A stretch of DNA of 64,000 nt from an uncultured Lachnospiraceae bacterium (lineage in GTDB: Bacteria > Bacillota > Clostridia > Lachnospirales > Lachnospiraceae). The stretch's first letter is position 1, and the number at the start of each line of letters is the position of its first letter. The DNA lies in the NCBI GenBank assembly GCA_910578645.1, contig CAJTQI010000013.1, forward strand, positions 1-64,000, written 5' to 3'. The position numbers were made by a program, and so were the translations under genes. This document shows positions 18,819 to 28,305 of this stretch, piece after piece. Under the pieces are notes generated by a model that did no database searches, was not told where the DNA came from, and saw nothing but the letters and a program-made list of their open reading frames with translations.

Positions 18819-19634
18819 CTATCTTTTTGAGCCATCCCGAATGGCCTCCGCCATCTTGATGGCACGTACATTCTCTTTCACATCATGGACGCGCACGAAC
18901 ATTGCCCCTTTGAGCGCCCCATATACACTCGTCACTAGCGTCCCTTCCACCCGCTCCTCCACAGGCAGCTCAAGTGTTATACCGACTACCGATTTCCTGC
19001 TTGCACCGAGTAAAAAAGGATATCCAAGGGAATGCAGCATCTCCAGCCGTCCGATTATCTCCAAGTTGTTCTCATAAGTCTTGCCAAATCCCACCCCCGG
19101 GTCCAGGATAATCTGGCCGTCAGAGATTCCCGCTTTATGCGCAATGTCTATAGAACCTTCCAAATCCCATAGAACATCTTCCACAAAATTACCATAGACA
19201 GCCTCTTGTCTGTTATGCATCAGACAACATGGCACACCCGCCGCCCCAATCACCTGAGCCAGTTCAGGGTCATATTTAAGTCCCCAGATATCATTGACCA
19301 TATCAGCTCCCACGGCAATAGCCTGCTTTGCCACATTGGCTTTATATGTATCAACCGATATGGGTATGTCAAATCTTGATTTGATTTTTTCTATTACCGG
19401 AACTACCCGTTCCGACTCCTCTCCCTCAGGTACTGGCGTATAGCCGGGCCTGGTGGACTCGCCGCCCACATCCAGTACATCCATTCCCTCGCCAATCATC
19501 GCCTCCACACGATAAAGCGCCTTATCCAAGGTATTATAACTGCCTCCGTCAGAAAAAGAATCAGGTGTTATGTTCAATATACCCATCACATAAGTATGCC
19601 CTGATATCTCAAATTCTCTGTTCCCTATCTTCAT
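18819..19634 (-). CDS. folP: Dihydropteroate synthase
   Basis: A 271-residue TIM-barrel enzyme joining HPPK product and p-aminobenzoate; the sulfonamide target. Motifs are MGILNITPDSFSDGG, DVGGESTRPGYTPV, DTYKANVAKQA, DPGVGFGKTYENN and LLGASRKS. The start at 19634 is fixed by GAGGAG five bases upstream; the longer frame to 19679 has no such site. Part of folC-folE-folP-folBK. Confidence 0.97.
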   Translation of the reverse strand: MKIGNREFEISGHTYVMGILNITPDSFSDGGSYNTLDKALYRVEAMIGEGMDVLDVGGESTRPGYTPVPEGEESERVVPVIEKIKSRFDIPISVDTYKANVAKQAIAVGADMVNDIWGLKYDPELAQVIGAAGVPCCLMHNRQEAVYGNFVEDVLWDLEGSIDIAHKAGISDGQIILDPGVGFGKTYENNLEIIGRLEMLHSLGYPFLLGASRKSVVGITLELPVEERVEGTLVTSVYGALKGAMFVRVHDVKENVRAIKMAEAIRDGSKR

Positions 19635-19740
19635 ATATACTCCTCTGCCTCCGGCCCAATCCATATATTGTGCCGTCAATAAAAAATATCCTCCCTACCA
19701 AGATGTGTCCTGTGCCGCCGTAAAGCTACCCCATGTCCGC

Positions 19741-20298
19741 CTACCGCCTGAGCATCTCGAAGAAATACTGCTGCAACTGTGGGTTATCCTGAAAGCACCC
19801 TCTGGCTGTCATTGTGACCGTCTGGCTGCCGGGCTTGGCAACGCCGCGCATAGTCATACACATATGCTCTGCTTCCGCCATCACCATCACGCCCTGGGGC
19901 TTTAAGTGTTCCATAAGCGCCTCTGCAATCTGAATCGTCATCTGCTCCTGTATCTGTAGCCTGCGCGCATATACCTCAACCGTGCGCGCCAGTTTGCTCA
20001 AACCTGCCACTCTGCCATCCGGCAGATACGCAATATGCACCTTCCCGAAAAAGGGCAACAGATGATGCTCACAGGTGGAATAGAACGTAATATTCTTCTC
20101 CAACACAATTTCGTTGCTGTCCACCGCAAAGGTCTTAGACAGATGCTTCGCCGCATCTTCCTCCATCCCTTTATAAATTTCCTCATACATACGGGCAATT
20201 CTGTTAGGCGTATCGACCAACCCTTCCCTGGTCACATCCTCCCCTATGCCTTCAAGCAGAAGCCGCACCGCTTCTTCAATTTTGTTCCGGTCTACCAT
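19741..20298 (-). CDS. folE: GTP cyclohydrolase I
   Basis: A 185-residue FolE, first enzyme of pterin synthesis, converting GTP to 7,8-dihydroneopterin triphosphate. Zinc and active-site motifs are STCEHHLLPFFGKVHIAYLP, GLSKLARTVEVYARRLQIQE and AEHMCMTMRGV. Its first 23 nt overlap the end of folC, implying translational coupling, and AGGAGAG precedes the ATG. Confidence 0.97.
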   Translation of the reverse strand: MVDRNKIEEAVRLLLEGIGEDVTREGLVDTPNRIARMYEEIYKGMEEDAAKHLSKTFAVDSNEIVLEKNITFYSTCEHHLLPFFGKVHIAYLPDGRVAGLSKLARTVEVYARRLQIQEQMTIQIAEALMEHLKPQGVMVMAEAEHMCMTMRGVAKPGSQTVTMTARGCFQDNPQLQQYFFEMLRR

Positions 20299-21607
20299 GA
20301 GAGTCTCTCCTGATTGTATCTCTATGCTCCACTACGTCAATCAGCTCCCCCAGATACGAAAGGGAACCAAAAGCGATAATCACACATTCCTTATCCTGCC
20401 CGGCAAGCAGGTAAGCCATTTCTACCGCCTCCTGCACACTGTCCGCCACGGTCACGCTGTCATGGTACTCCCCCACAGCCTGGGCCAAATCATAAGCAGG
20501 CAAAGCCCGCTCCCGAAGCGGCGGCGTTACCGTGATAATATGTTCTGCCAGTTCATAAGTGTTGCGGATTACCTTATCGTACTCCTTATCTTGCAACATA
20601 CCCATTATATAAATGATTCTCTTATTTGTAAAATAAAACCTGATACTCTGTGCCAATTTCTCCGAGGCGTCCTCATTGTGCGCCCCGTCCGCTATAAAGA
20701 GAGGTTTCTTTCCTATGATATCGAACCTGCCCCTCCATCTTGTCTGCGCAAACCCTTGCCGCAGATGTTCCTCCGTCACCGGATACCCAAGCTTCCCAAG
20801 GGCCATCAACACCTCCAATGCAACCACGGCATTTTCTATCTGAAACTGTCCCGGTATTGTAATCTCCAAATTCTTGTATTTGTCATAAGAGAAGCTCTGC
20901 TTCGTCACGCCATACCTGACATTCTTTGCCCTGGATACATCCGCCGTAAAAAACTTTGCCTTGCGCAAAAGCGCTGCCTGCCGCAACACCTTCATGGCCT
21001 CCGGCTCCTGCCTCGCAGATATCACATAACACTTGTTTTTAATAATGCCCGACTTCGCCGTGGCAATCTGTGCCAGGCTGTCTCCCAGAATCCCCATATG
21101 GTCCATGCTGATAGACGCAAATGCGGCAACCAGGGTCGTCGACACGATGTTCGTCGCGTCAAGAGCGCCTCCCAATCCTGTCTCCAACACGACAATATCA
21201 CACTTCTTATCCAGGAAAAAAAGAAAAGCCGCCGCCGTCTCCACCTCAAAAGCTGTCGGATGCGGCAGTCCCTGCGCCACCATAGCCTCCGCTGCCTCTT
21301 TCACTTGCTCCAGATACTTGCACAGCCCCGACTGGGTAATCATCTTCCCATCCACCTGGAACCGTTCCCGGTACTCCTTTATGGTCGGGGATATATACCT
21401 TCCTACCCTGTATCCGGCCTGCTGCAGCACCGTGGACACATAGGCTAACACCGAGCCCTTTCCGTTGGTTCCCGCAATATGCACATACTTCAGTTGCTCC
21501 TGCGGATTATCCAGGCGTGCGCACAGTTCTCCCATGGTTGTAAGTCCCATCACACTGCCATACTGCTGCAGTTCCTCTATATACTCCATAGCCCTCCTGT
21601 AATTCAT
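20276..21607 (-). CDS. folC: Folylpolyglutamate synthase / dihydrofolate synthase
   Basis: A 443-residue Mur-ligase-family enzyme adding glutamates to (dihydro)folate. Visible are the P-loop HIAGTNGKGSVLAYVS, the Mur motif LETGLGGALDATNIV, and the downstream DGAHNEDASEKLAQS. AAGGAGG lies ten bases before the ATG. It is the first gene of the folate operon; a weak TTGCGA-16-TATAGA promoter may lie about 40-70 nt upstream. Confidence 0.95.
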   Translation of the reverse strand: MNYRRAMEYIEELQQYGSVMGLTTMGELCARLDNPQEQLKYVHIAGTNGKGSVLAYVSTVLQQAGYRVGRYISPTIKEYRERFQVDGKMITQSGLCKYLEQVKEAAEAMVAQGLPHPTAFEVETAAAFLFFLDKKCDIVVLETGLGGALDATNIVSTTLVAAFASISMDHMGILGDSLAQIATAKSGIIKNKCYVISARQEPEAMKVLRQAALLRKAKFFTADVSRAKNVRYGVTKQSFSYDKYKNLEITIPGQFQIENAVVALEVLMALGKLGYPVTEEHLRQGFAQTRWRGRFDIIGKKPLFIADGAHNEDASEKLAQSIRFYFTNKRIIYIMGMLQDKEYDKVIRNTYELAEHIITVTPPLRERALPAYDLAQAVGEYHDSVTVADSVQEAVEMAYLLAGQDKECVIIAFGSLSYLGELIDVVEHRDTIRRDSHGRPEQN

Positions 21608-21730
21608 CTACACGCCTCCTTCTTTGTAACTCATATCTTCTATAATAAATCCTGTCCGTATCGCAAGCTTTTCAAATAGAAAGTCGTCGAATGTCTGAAT
21701 AACATATGTATAAACGGACACACTATAGCT

Positions 21731-22138
21731 ATGAAAAAATTTATCCACAACTATATTCACTGCGGGCTTCTGGGATGGTTTCTGGAAATTGTCTTCACCG
21801 CTTTCCACGCTCTGCGAAAAAGAGACATGAAACTCCCCTGCACGACTTCCATATGGATGTTCCCCATCTATGGACTTGCCGCCCTGTTAGCCCCAATCGC
21901 GCGCCTGCTGCGCGGACACAACTTCATATTCCGCGGTCTGGTCTATACCGGCATGATTTTTACAGGAGAGTTTGTGAGCGGCCTGTGGCTGCGCCGCCGC
22001 GGGTTATGTCCATGGGACTACGGCCGCTCCAAGTGGAATCTTGCCAAAGTCATCCGCCTGGACTATGCCCCCTGTTGGTTCGTCACCGGACTTCTCTTCG
22101 AGCGTCTCCTTGAAGAGAACGAGAACTCCACTCCCTGA
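21731..22138 (+). CDS. CmpB-type (ABC_trans_CmpB) membrane protein
   Basis: A 135-residue hydrophobic protein with about four membrane segments (CGLLGWFLEIVFTAF; WMFPIYGLAALLAPIARLL; LVYTGMIFTGEFVSGLWL; YAPCWFVTGLLFERLL). Several conserved features match the family annotated as putative ABC transporter permease, including WFLEIVF, CPWDYG and N-L/W around residue 103. It has no known partner here. There is no clear ribosome binding site before the ATG, so the start or expression mode is uncertain. Confidence 0.75.
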   Translation: MKKFIHNYIHCGLLGWFLEIVFTAFHALRKRDMKLPCTTSIWMFPIYGLAALLAPIARLLRGHNFIFRGLVYTGMIFTGEFVSGLWLRRRGLCPWDYGRSKWNLAKVIRLDYAPCWFVTGLLFERLLEENENSTP

Positions 22139-22147
22139 CACGCTCTC

Positions 22148-22576
22148 CTACTCATCCAGGTCATCCGCATTGATATTCAGCGTATTTAAGGTACGGCGCT
22201 TTCTGCGTGCCTCCTCGGACGCTTTCAGAATAAAATCCTTGACTTCCTTGGCATTCCTGATATGTGCCAGAAACAGTTGGGGATGTGTGTTATCTCCCGT
22301 ATAACAAGCCACCGTGCCAAGTCCAAAAATCCGCTCACCCAGGCTGACCTGTAATTCCACATCCTGCACTTTATATAGATAACAGTCGTTCTCTTTTGTG
22401 CTTAACAATCCCTCGTTAACCGTTATAATCTCATCGTTGACCGTATATTTTGTAAAGGTAAACGGAAGCCCGAAAAGCACCCAGCGTTTCCGCTCCACAT
22501 ACTGTGTTCTGCCGCCCTGCGCTGTACGCTCCATATCTGCCGTCTCTTTCTTGAAATCTTCCATAATCAATACCAT
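22148..22576 (-). CDS. Bacterial PH-domain protein
   Basis: A 142-residue protein with a bPH-type (YdbS/YdbT, DUF304-like) fold signature: RWVLFGLPFTFTKYTVNDEIITVNEGLLSTKENDCYLYKVQDVELQ, then a second beta segment ending in the helix KEVKDFILKASEEARR. No membrane segment or signal peptide. Function unknown. The start region has two in-frame ATGs (MVLIM; 22576 or 22564) behind GGAAAGG, matching the motif at 8355 and 17891. Confidence 0.75.
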   Translation of the reverse strand: MVLIMEDFKKETADMERTAQGGRTQYVERKRWVLFGLPFTFTKYTVNDEIITVNEGLLSTKENDCYLYKVQDVELQVSLGERIFGLGTVACYTGDNTHPQLFLAHIRNAKEVKDFILKASEEARRKRRTLNTLNINADDLDE

Positions 22577-22729
22577 GCCTTTCCTGCTGTCTGCCCCATT
22601 CTCGCAGACGCATCACCATACTTTCCGGTTCCATGTAAACTCTTTTACCACTATAACATACCACTGCCTATTCCACAATAGGGTTGCCGCCTGACGGTCA
22701 AGGCTTCATAACCTTCGGCGCGAAAAATG

Positions 22730-22758
22730 TTGAAACCCTTTTTTCTTTATGGTATGAT
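22730..22758 (+). promoter_or_regulatory. SigA-type promoter of the nitroreductase gene
   Basis: TTGAAA (22730-22735), a 17-bp spacer and TATGAT (22753-22758), followed by AAGGAGGG 7 nt before the ATG at 22792. Confidence 0.75.
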
Positions 22759-22791
22759 ATACAAAATATAGAAAGCAAGGAGGGTTATTGC

Positions 22792-23334
22792 ATGACCGCA
22801 AAGGAATGTATCTTAGGACGCAGAAGCATCCGCAAATTTAAGGCTGAGCCGGTTTCCCATGAGCTGTTAGCCCAGGTTGTCGAGACGGCTTCTTACGCTC
22901 CCAGTTGGAAACATACACAGATTACCCGCTACATTGCAATCGAAGGTGAACTGAAAGAGAAGATTGCTACAGAGGGAACAACCATCTATCCGGGTAACGG
23001 TAAGATTATTTCAAGCGCACCGGTTTTAATTGCCGTAACCGTCCTGAAAAACCGCAGCGGCTTCGAACGCGACGGTTCCTACAGCACTCCCCGGGGCGAC
23101 GGTTGGCAGATGTACGATGCGGGCGTTGCATCCCAGACTTTCTGCCTGGCTGCGTATGAGCAGGGTCTTGGCACCGTCATTCTCGGACTTTTCGACCAGG
23201 CGACGGTAGAAACCATGTTACAGCTTCCCGAAGACAGGGAACTTGTAGCTCTGATTCCTGTTGGATATCCCGATGAAACACCTACTGTCCCCAGGAGAAA
23301 ACCTGTTGAGGATTTATTGTCGTTCCAATCATAA
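22792..23334 (+). CDS. Nitroreductase family protein
   Basis: A 180-residue FMN-dependent nitroreductase-fold protein. The N-terminal FMN-binding motif is RRSIRKFKAEPVSHE, followed by APSWKHTQ, the central GVASQTFCLAAYEQGLGTVILG, and the C-terminal GYPDETPTVPRRKP. It probably reduces quinones or nitro compounds with NAD(P)H. The start at 22792 is set by the AAGGAGG site; an upstream in-frame ATG lies before the promoter. It is followed directly by a terminator and pyrB. Confidence 0.92.
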   Translation: MTAKECILGRRSIRKFKAEPVSHELLAQVVETASYAPSWKHTQITRYIAIEGELKEKIATEGTTIYPGNGKIISSAPVLIAVTVLKNRSGFERDGSYSTPRGDGWQMYDAGVASQTFCLAAYEQGLGTVILGLFDQATVETMLQLPEDRELVALIPVGYPDETPTVPRRKPVEDLLSFQS

Positions 23335-23344
23335 CGTATTACTG

Positions 23345-23377
23345 AAATAGAAGAGAATGTTTCTCTTCTATTTTTTT
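23345..23377 (+). terminator. Intrinsic terminator directly before pyrB
   Basis: A perfect 13-bp stem, AAATAGAAGAGAA (23345-23357) and TTCTCTTCTATTT (23361-23373), with a TGT loop and a T-run ending at 23377. It begins 11 nt after the nitroreductase stop and ends 17 nt before the pyrB ATG, leaving no room for a pyrB promoter after it. Confidence 0.85.
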
Positions 23378-23394
23378 GAAAAGGAGTTAAGCCA

Positions 23395-24312
23395 ATGAGA
23401 CATTTAATGAACCCACTAGATTTTACCGTAGAAGAGTTGGACGCTCTGTTTGACCTGGCAGACGACATCGCTGCCAATCCCGCCAAGTACGCCCACGCGT
23501 GCGAAGGCAGGAAACTCGCCACATGTTTCTATGAGCCAAGCACCCGCACAAGGCTCAGTTTTGAAGCTGCCATGCTTAACCTGGGCGGACAAGTACTGGG
23601 GTTTTCCGACGCCGGTTCTTCTTCCGCTTCCAAAGGTGAAAGCGTATCCGACACTATCCGCATTATATCCTGCTATGCGGACATCTGCGCCATGCGGCAT
23701 CCGAAGGAAGGCGCGCCCATGGTGGCGGCAAGCCGCTCCGGCATTCCTGTTATCAACGCAGGGGACGGCGGACACCAGCACCCCACCCAGACACTGACCG
23801 ACCTTCTTACAATCCGCGCGCTCAAAGGCCGTTTAGGCAATTTTACAATCGGCTTATGCGGTGATTTGAAGTTCGGCAGAACCGTCCATTCCCTGATTAA
23901 CGCGCTTATCCGTTACCCTGGCATCCGTTTCCTCTTTATCTCCCCCACCGAACTGAAAGTGCCAGACTACATCATAGATATGCTGTCCGAAAAGGAAATC
24001 GAATATGAAGAGGTTATCCGTCTGGAAGACTGTATCGGACAACTGGACTTGCTGTACATGACCCGTGTACAGAGGGAACGTTTCTTCAATGAAGAAGATT
24101 ATGTCCGTCTGAAAGACTTCTACATTCTCAACAAAGAAAAAATGGCACTCGCCAAAGATGATATGTTAGTACTTCATCCGCTGCCCCGAGTCAATGAAAT
24201 TTCCGTGGAAGTGGACGATGATTCCCGTGCCGTATACTTTAAACAGGCGCAGTACGGCGTCTATGTCAGGATGGCGCTCATCCTGACACTGCTTGAAATC
24301 ACAGTATCTTAA
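23395..24312 (+). CDS. pyrB: Aspartate carbamoyltransferase, catalytic subunit
   Basis: A 305-residue enzyme of pyrimidine synthesis joining carbamoyl phosphate and aspartate. It has the carbamoyl-phosphate motif YEPSTRTRLSFE, SASKGESVSDT, the HQHPTQTLTDLLTI segment, and HPLPRVNEI. Length matches PyrB chains that pair with PyrI. AAGGAG precedes the ATG immediately after a strong terminator, so expression depends on read-through. pyrI follows at 56 nt. Confidence 0.97.
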   Translation: MRHLMNPLDFTVEELDALFDLADDIAANPAKYAHACEGRKLATCFYEPSTRTRLSFEAAMLNLGGQVLGFSDAGSSSASKGESVSDTIRIISCYADICAMRHPKEGAPMVAASRSGIPVINAGDGGHQHPTQTLTDLLTIRALKGRLGNFTIGLCGDLKFGRTVHSLINALIRYPGIRFLFISPTELKVPDYIIDMLSEKEIEYEEVIRLEDCIGQLDLLYMTRVQRERFFNEEDYVRLKDFYILNKEKMALAKDDMLVLHPLPRVNEISVEVDDDSRAVYFKQAQYGVYVRMALILTLLEITVS

Positions 24313-24368
24313 CAGAATAAACACCCCTGCTGCCATAAGCGGCAGGGCACCCAGAAAGGAAGACATCC

Positions 24369-24806
24369 ATGTTAAACGTAGGAAAAATCGAAGAAGGCTT
24401 TGTGCTAGACCATATCGAGGCAGGTAAAAGCCTCTCCATCTATCATCATCTTCAATTGGATAAACTGGACTGTACGGTCGCAATTATCAAAAATGCCCGC
24501 AGCAAGATAATGGGCAAAAAAGATATTCTGAAAGTGGAATGTGACATCGATACGCTGGACCTGGACGTCCTGGCATTTATTGACCACAATATCACGGTCA
24601 ATGTCATTAAGGACGGGGAAATCGTAGACAAAAAAGAATTGGTACTGCCCAAAGAAATCAAAAATATCATCAAATGCAGGAATCCACGGTGCATCACTTC
24701 AATAGAGCAAGAACTTCCTCACATCTTCGTTCTTGCGGACGAAGAGAAGGAAGTCTATCGCTGCAAATATTGTGAAGAGAAGGCGGATGACTCCGCCAAA
24801 TGGTGA
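24369..24806 (+). CDS. pyrI: Aspartate carbamoyltransferase, regulatory subunit
   Basis: A 145-residue PyrI with an N-terminal nucleotide-binding (allosteric) domain (about 1-95) and a C-terminal zinc domain with four cysteines (CRNPRC ... YRCKYCEEK). It allows CTP/ATP control of PyrB. The AAAGGAAG site lies 6 nt upstream. A separate PyrI is typical of some Clostridia and proteobacteria but absent from Bacillus. Confidence 0.96.
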   Translation: MLNVGKIEEGFVLDHIEAGKSLSIYHHLQLDKLDCTVAIIKNARSKIMGKKDILKVECDIDTLDLDVLAFIDHNITVNVIKDGEIVDKKELVLPKEIKNIIKCRNPRCITSIEQELPHIFVLADEEKEVYRCKYCEEKADDSAKW

Positions 24807-24822
24807 GGGCTATTATAACGCC

Positions 24823-25902
24823 CTACGCGCTCTCAACATAAGTACCGTTTACTACTGACTCAAATTTTTCTTTCGCCAATGTGAGGCATTTCATAAGTTT
24901 CGGTGAGAATGTACCGCACTCACCGTTGGTAATCATCCGAAATGCCTCCTCGGTAGTGAAAGCCGCCTTATAGCATCTCTCATTGACCAACGCGTCGTAT
25001 ACATCGGCCACGGATACAATCTGTGCAGAAATCGGAATTTCTTCACCTTTGAGCCCATCCGGGTATCCCCTGCCGTCATAACGTTCATGATGATACCTGC
25101 ATATATCGTAGCTGATTTTCCCATACTGCCCCTGTTGGATATCAGCGAGCATGTCAATCACATCGCATCCTCTGGTCGTATGGGTCTTCATCGTCTCAAA
25201 TTCTTCCTTGGTCAACCTGCCTGGTTTTAACAAGATGGCATCGGGTATGACAATCTTACCTACATCGTGCAACGCAGCCGCGGAAGTAATCACCTTGACC
25301 GCATAGGCGTCCAGATTGTATTCCGGATACTCGCTCGCCACATACTGTGCCAATATATTGGTAAAAGTCTTCACACGTTTTACATGGTCGCCGGACTCCA
25401 AATTACGGAACTCCACCACATTACTCATGACATCTATAATGCGGTCGTTCATGCTCAACAATTCTTCTTTTTGTTTACGTAGCACTTTCGTCTGCAACGC
25501 CACCATTTCTTCCAGATGGCGCTTATTGTAATACAGTTCAATCACGTTCTTAGTACGCTGCTTAACAATAAACGCGTCAAAAGGTTTCTTGATAATATCG
25601 CTCGTACCAAGGCAATAAGCTTCCCGCTCAATTTGTGACGTCGCCTCACCGGTAATTAAAAGCACGGGAATGCTTTCCATCCACCCTTGTCTGTTCATCT
25701 CTTCCAAAACTTCCACGCCATTCATAACAGGCATAACAACGTCTAAAAGCACAACGGATATAGCATCCGGGTCAGCGGCAATAATATCTACTGCCTCCCG
25801 ACCGTTTTCCGCCTGTATCGTATGATATTCGTGGAACATCTCACACAGGATTTCTCTGTTAATATCTACATCATCGACAATCAAAATTGTTTGTTTTTTC
25901 AT
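24823..25902 (-). CDS. Response regulator with HD-GYP domain
   Basis: A 359-residue protein. The N-terminal receiver domain (about residues 1-122) has DD acidic residues in ILIVDDVDINRE and phosphoacceptor Asp in VVLLDVVMP. A coiled linker (about 125-160) leads to an HD-GYP domain with LHDVGKIVIPDAILLKPG, THTTRGCD, YHHERYDGRGYPDGL and VADVYDALV. HD-GYP proteins usually degrade cyclic-di-GMP. No histidine kinase is adjacent. It converges on pyrI with 16 nt between stops. Confidence 0.93.
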   Translation of the reverse strand: MKKQTILIVDDVDINREILCEMFHEYHTIQAENGREAVDIIAADPDAISVVLLDVVMPVMNGVEVLEEMNRQGWMESIPVLLITGEATSQIEREAYCLGTSDIIKKPFDAFIVKQRTKNVIELYYNKRHLEEMVALQTKVLRKQKEELLSMNDRIIDVMSNVVEFRNLESGDHVKRVKTFTNILAQYVASEYPEYNLDAYAVKVITSAAALHDVGKIVIPDAILLKPGRLTKEEFETMKTHTTRGCDVIDMLADIQQGQYGKISYDICRYHHERYDGRGYPDGLKGEEIPISAQIVSVADVYDALVNERCYKAAFTTEEAFRMITNGECGTFSPKLMKCLTLAKEKFESVVNGTYVESA

Positions 25903-25993
25903 GTTTAAAACTTATCCCCTATACATCTGCCAAACTCCTGCTGATTGTCAAGACACTGCAAGCGCCTTGCATCAGACTGCAAGCCTGTTACTC

Positions 25994-28084
25994 TTATACC
26001 TGGGCAACATCCTTCATTGAGAAGCTGATTCTTCCCATTTTATCCTTGCCAAGGCAAACTACCGTTACCTTATCTCCCAAGGTCAGTACATCTTCCACAC
26101 GGTTGATTCTCTCCTTCGCAATCTTGGAAATATGCACCATACCTTCTTTACCCGGAGCAAACTCGATAAATGCGCCGAACTCTTTGATGCTGACTACCGT
26201 ACCCTTAAATATCTGTCCTTCCTCAAAGTCCATGGTAATCGTCTTTATCATGTCTACGGCTTTGTCCATCATCGTCTTGTCCGTGCCACATACAGATACC
26301 TGCCCGTCGTCCGTAATATCAATCTTCACGCCTGTACGGGCAATAATCTCATTGATAGTCTTACCGCGCTGTCCTACCACGTCACCAATCTTCTCAGGGT
26401 CAATCTGGATAGAAATAATCTTCGGCGCATAAGGCCCTACTTCCTTGCGGGGTACGGCAATTGCAGGCGTCATACAGTTGGCCATAATAAACTCTCTTGC
26501 TTCGCGGCATCTTGCGATTGCGCCTTCCACGATAGGCTTTGTCAAGCCGTGGATTTTGATGTCCATCTGGATAGCGGTAATGCCGTCATGCGTACCAGTC
26601 ACCTTGAAATCCATATCACCGAAGAAATCCTCTAAGCCCTGAATATCCGTCAGCAACACGAAATCTTCGTCCGTATCGCCTGTCACAAGACCACAGGAAA
26701 TACCTGCCACCATCTTCTTAATCGGCACACCCGCCGCCATAAGCGACATACAGGAAGCACAAGTCGACGCCATAGATGTGGAACCGTTTGACTCAAAAGT
26801 CTCCGATACGGTACGGATTGCATAAGGAAACTCCTCCTCGGAAGGAAGTACCGGAAGCAGCGCACGTTCCGCTAACGCACCGTGTCCAATCTCCCTGCGG
26901 CCCGGGCCGCGGCTTACCTTCGTCTCACCTACGGAATAAGAAGGGAAATTGTAATGATGCATATATCTTTTGCTTGTGATGTTCTCGTCCAGTCCATCTA
27001 CCCTCTGCACTTCTGATAAGGGCGCCAGTGTACATACATTGCATATCTGTGTCTGCCCACGGGTGAACATCGCAGAGCCATGCACTCTGGGAATAATATC
27101 CACCTCCGCCGCAAGGGGTCTAATCTGGTCAAGCGCACGTCCATCAGGACGTTTGTGGTCTTTCAAAATCATCTTGCGCACAGTCTTCTTCTGGTACTGG
27201 TACACAGCTTCACCCAATACGGCAAGATAATCTTCCTTCTCGGCAAAAGCCTCCTCCAGCTTCTCCGTAATCTTCCTGATATTTTCCTCGCGCACCTGTT
27301 TCTCGTCAGTGAAGACCGCTTCCTCCATCTCTTCAGGTGTCACAATCTTCTTCATATCTTCAAACAGTTCCGCCGGAACCGCACAGCTCTCGTAAGTATG
27401 CTTCGGCTTGCCAACCTCGGCCACAATCTGGTTAATAAACGCGATAACCGTCTGGTTTATCTCGTGGGCTTTATAAATCGCCTCCAACACCTTCTCTTCC
27501 GGCACTTCATTGGCGCCGGCCTCAATCATCATTACCTTCTGCGCCGTGGAAGCTACCGTCATCTTCAGGTCACCTTTATCCCATTTTTCCTGCGAAGGAT
27601 TGACAATCAGTTCACCGTCCACCAATCCCATCTGTGTCATAGCGCAAGGACCGTCGAAAGGAATATCGGAAATACATGTGGCAATGGCAGTTCCCAACAT
27701 CGCAACAAGCTCCGGGCGACATTCCGGGTCCACACTCATAACCATATTATTCAATGTCACGTCATTGCGGTAATCTTTCGGAAATAGAGGGCGCATGGGC
27801 CTGTCGATTACACGGCTTGTAAGAACCGCATTCTCACTCGCTTTTCCTTCCCTCTTATTGAATCCGCCGGGAATCTTGCCGACAGAATACATCTTCTCTT
27901 CATATTCTACGCTGCAGGGGAAGAAATCAATCCCCTCCCTAGGTTTCTCTGACGCCGTCGCTGTAGAAAGTACGGTTGTCTCCCCATACTGCATGAAAGC
28001 ACAGCCATTGGCCTGCTTACCCACTCTGCCAATGTCCACACGAAGTGTGCGCCCGGCAAGTTCCATTGTGTAACTCTTGTACAT
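25994..28084 (-). CDS. pnp: Polyribonucleotide nucleotidyltransferase (PNPase)
   Basis: A 696-residue phosphorolytic 3'-5' exoribonuclease. Two RNase PH domains flank an alpha-helical domain; the second carries MFTRGQTQ and DFFGDMDFKVTGT. A KH domain with IGDVVGQRGKTINEI and a C-terminal S1 domain (FKGTVVSIKEFGAFIEFAPGKEGMVHISKI) follow. AAAGGAGAG precedes the ATG. It lies downstream of rpsO, an order conserved in many bacteria, here with a terminator between. Confidence 0.98.
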   Translation of the reverse strand: MYKSYTMELAGRTLRVDIGRVGKQANGCAFMQYGETTVLSTATASEKPREGIDFFPCSVEYEEKMYSVGKIPGGFNKREGKASENAVLTSRVIDRPMRPLFPKDYRNDVTLNNMVMSVDPECRPELVAMLGTAIATCISDIPFDGPCAMTQMGLVDGELIVNPSQEKWDKGDLKMTVASTAQKVMMIEAGANEVPEEKVLEAIYKAHEINQTVIAFINQIVAEVGKPKHTYESCAVPAELFEDMKKIVTPEEMEEAVFTDEKQVREENIRKITEKLEEAFAEKEDYLAVLGEAVYQYQKKTVRKMILKDHKRPDGRALDQIRPLAAEVDIIPRVHGSAMFTRGQTQICNVCTLAPLSEVQRVDGLDENITSKRYMHHYNFPSYSVGETKVSRGPGRREIGHGALAERALLPVLPSEEEFPYAIRTVSETFESNGSTSMASTCASCMSLMAAGVPIKKMVAGISCGLVTGDTDEDFVLLTDIQGLEDFFGDMDFKVTGTHDGITAIQMDIKIHGLTKPIVEGAIARCREAREFIMANCMTPAIAVPRKEVGPYAPKIISIQIDPEKIGDVVGQRGKTINEIIARTGVKIDITDDGQVSVCGTDKTMMDKAVDMIKTITMDFEEGQIFKGTVVSIKEFGAFIEFAPGKEGMVHISKIAKERINRVEDVLTLGDKVTVVCLGKDKMGRISFSMKDVAQV

Positions 28085-28305
28085 AGTCTTCTCTCCTTTT
28101 CATGTTCTCCCCGACAACACAGGCTGCGGGAACGTAATCTATGCTTTAGGCAGAAGACGCCGAAACTACAAATATCTGCACAAAGACTCACATAATAAAC
28201 TTCCGGTCTGCCAATAATTTCGGCAAAAACAACCGCATAAGCCAATATGAACCTTGCACATATATTTGTGGTCTCGGATAACTCTTCCGCCTATAAAGTA
28301 AAGAT
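28085..28305 (-). other. pnp upstream region
   Basis: About 220 nt between the rpsO terminator and pnp. I see no gene. A pnp promoter and 5' leader should lie here, but I could not find a clear -35/-10 pair; TTTATTAT near 28195 is the best -10 candidate. Confidence 0.3.

Noticed and set aside
21608..21730. Tetrahydrofolate riboswitch before folC
   Set aside because: The conserved aptamer segments are absent; the spacer is only 123 nt and holds the folC ribosome binding site and the divergent gene start.
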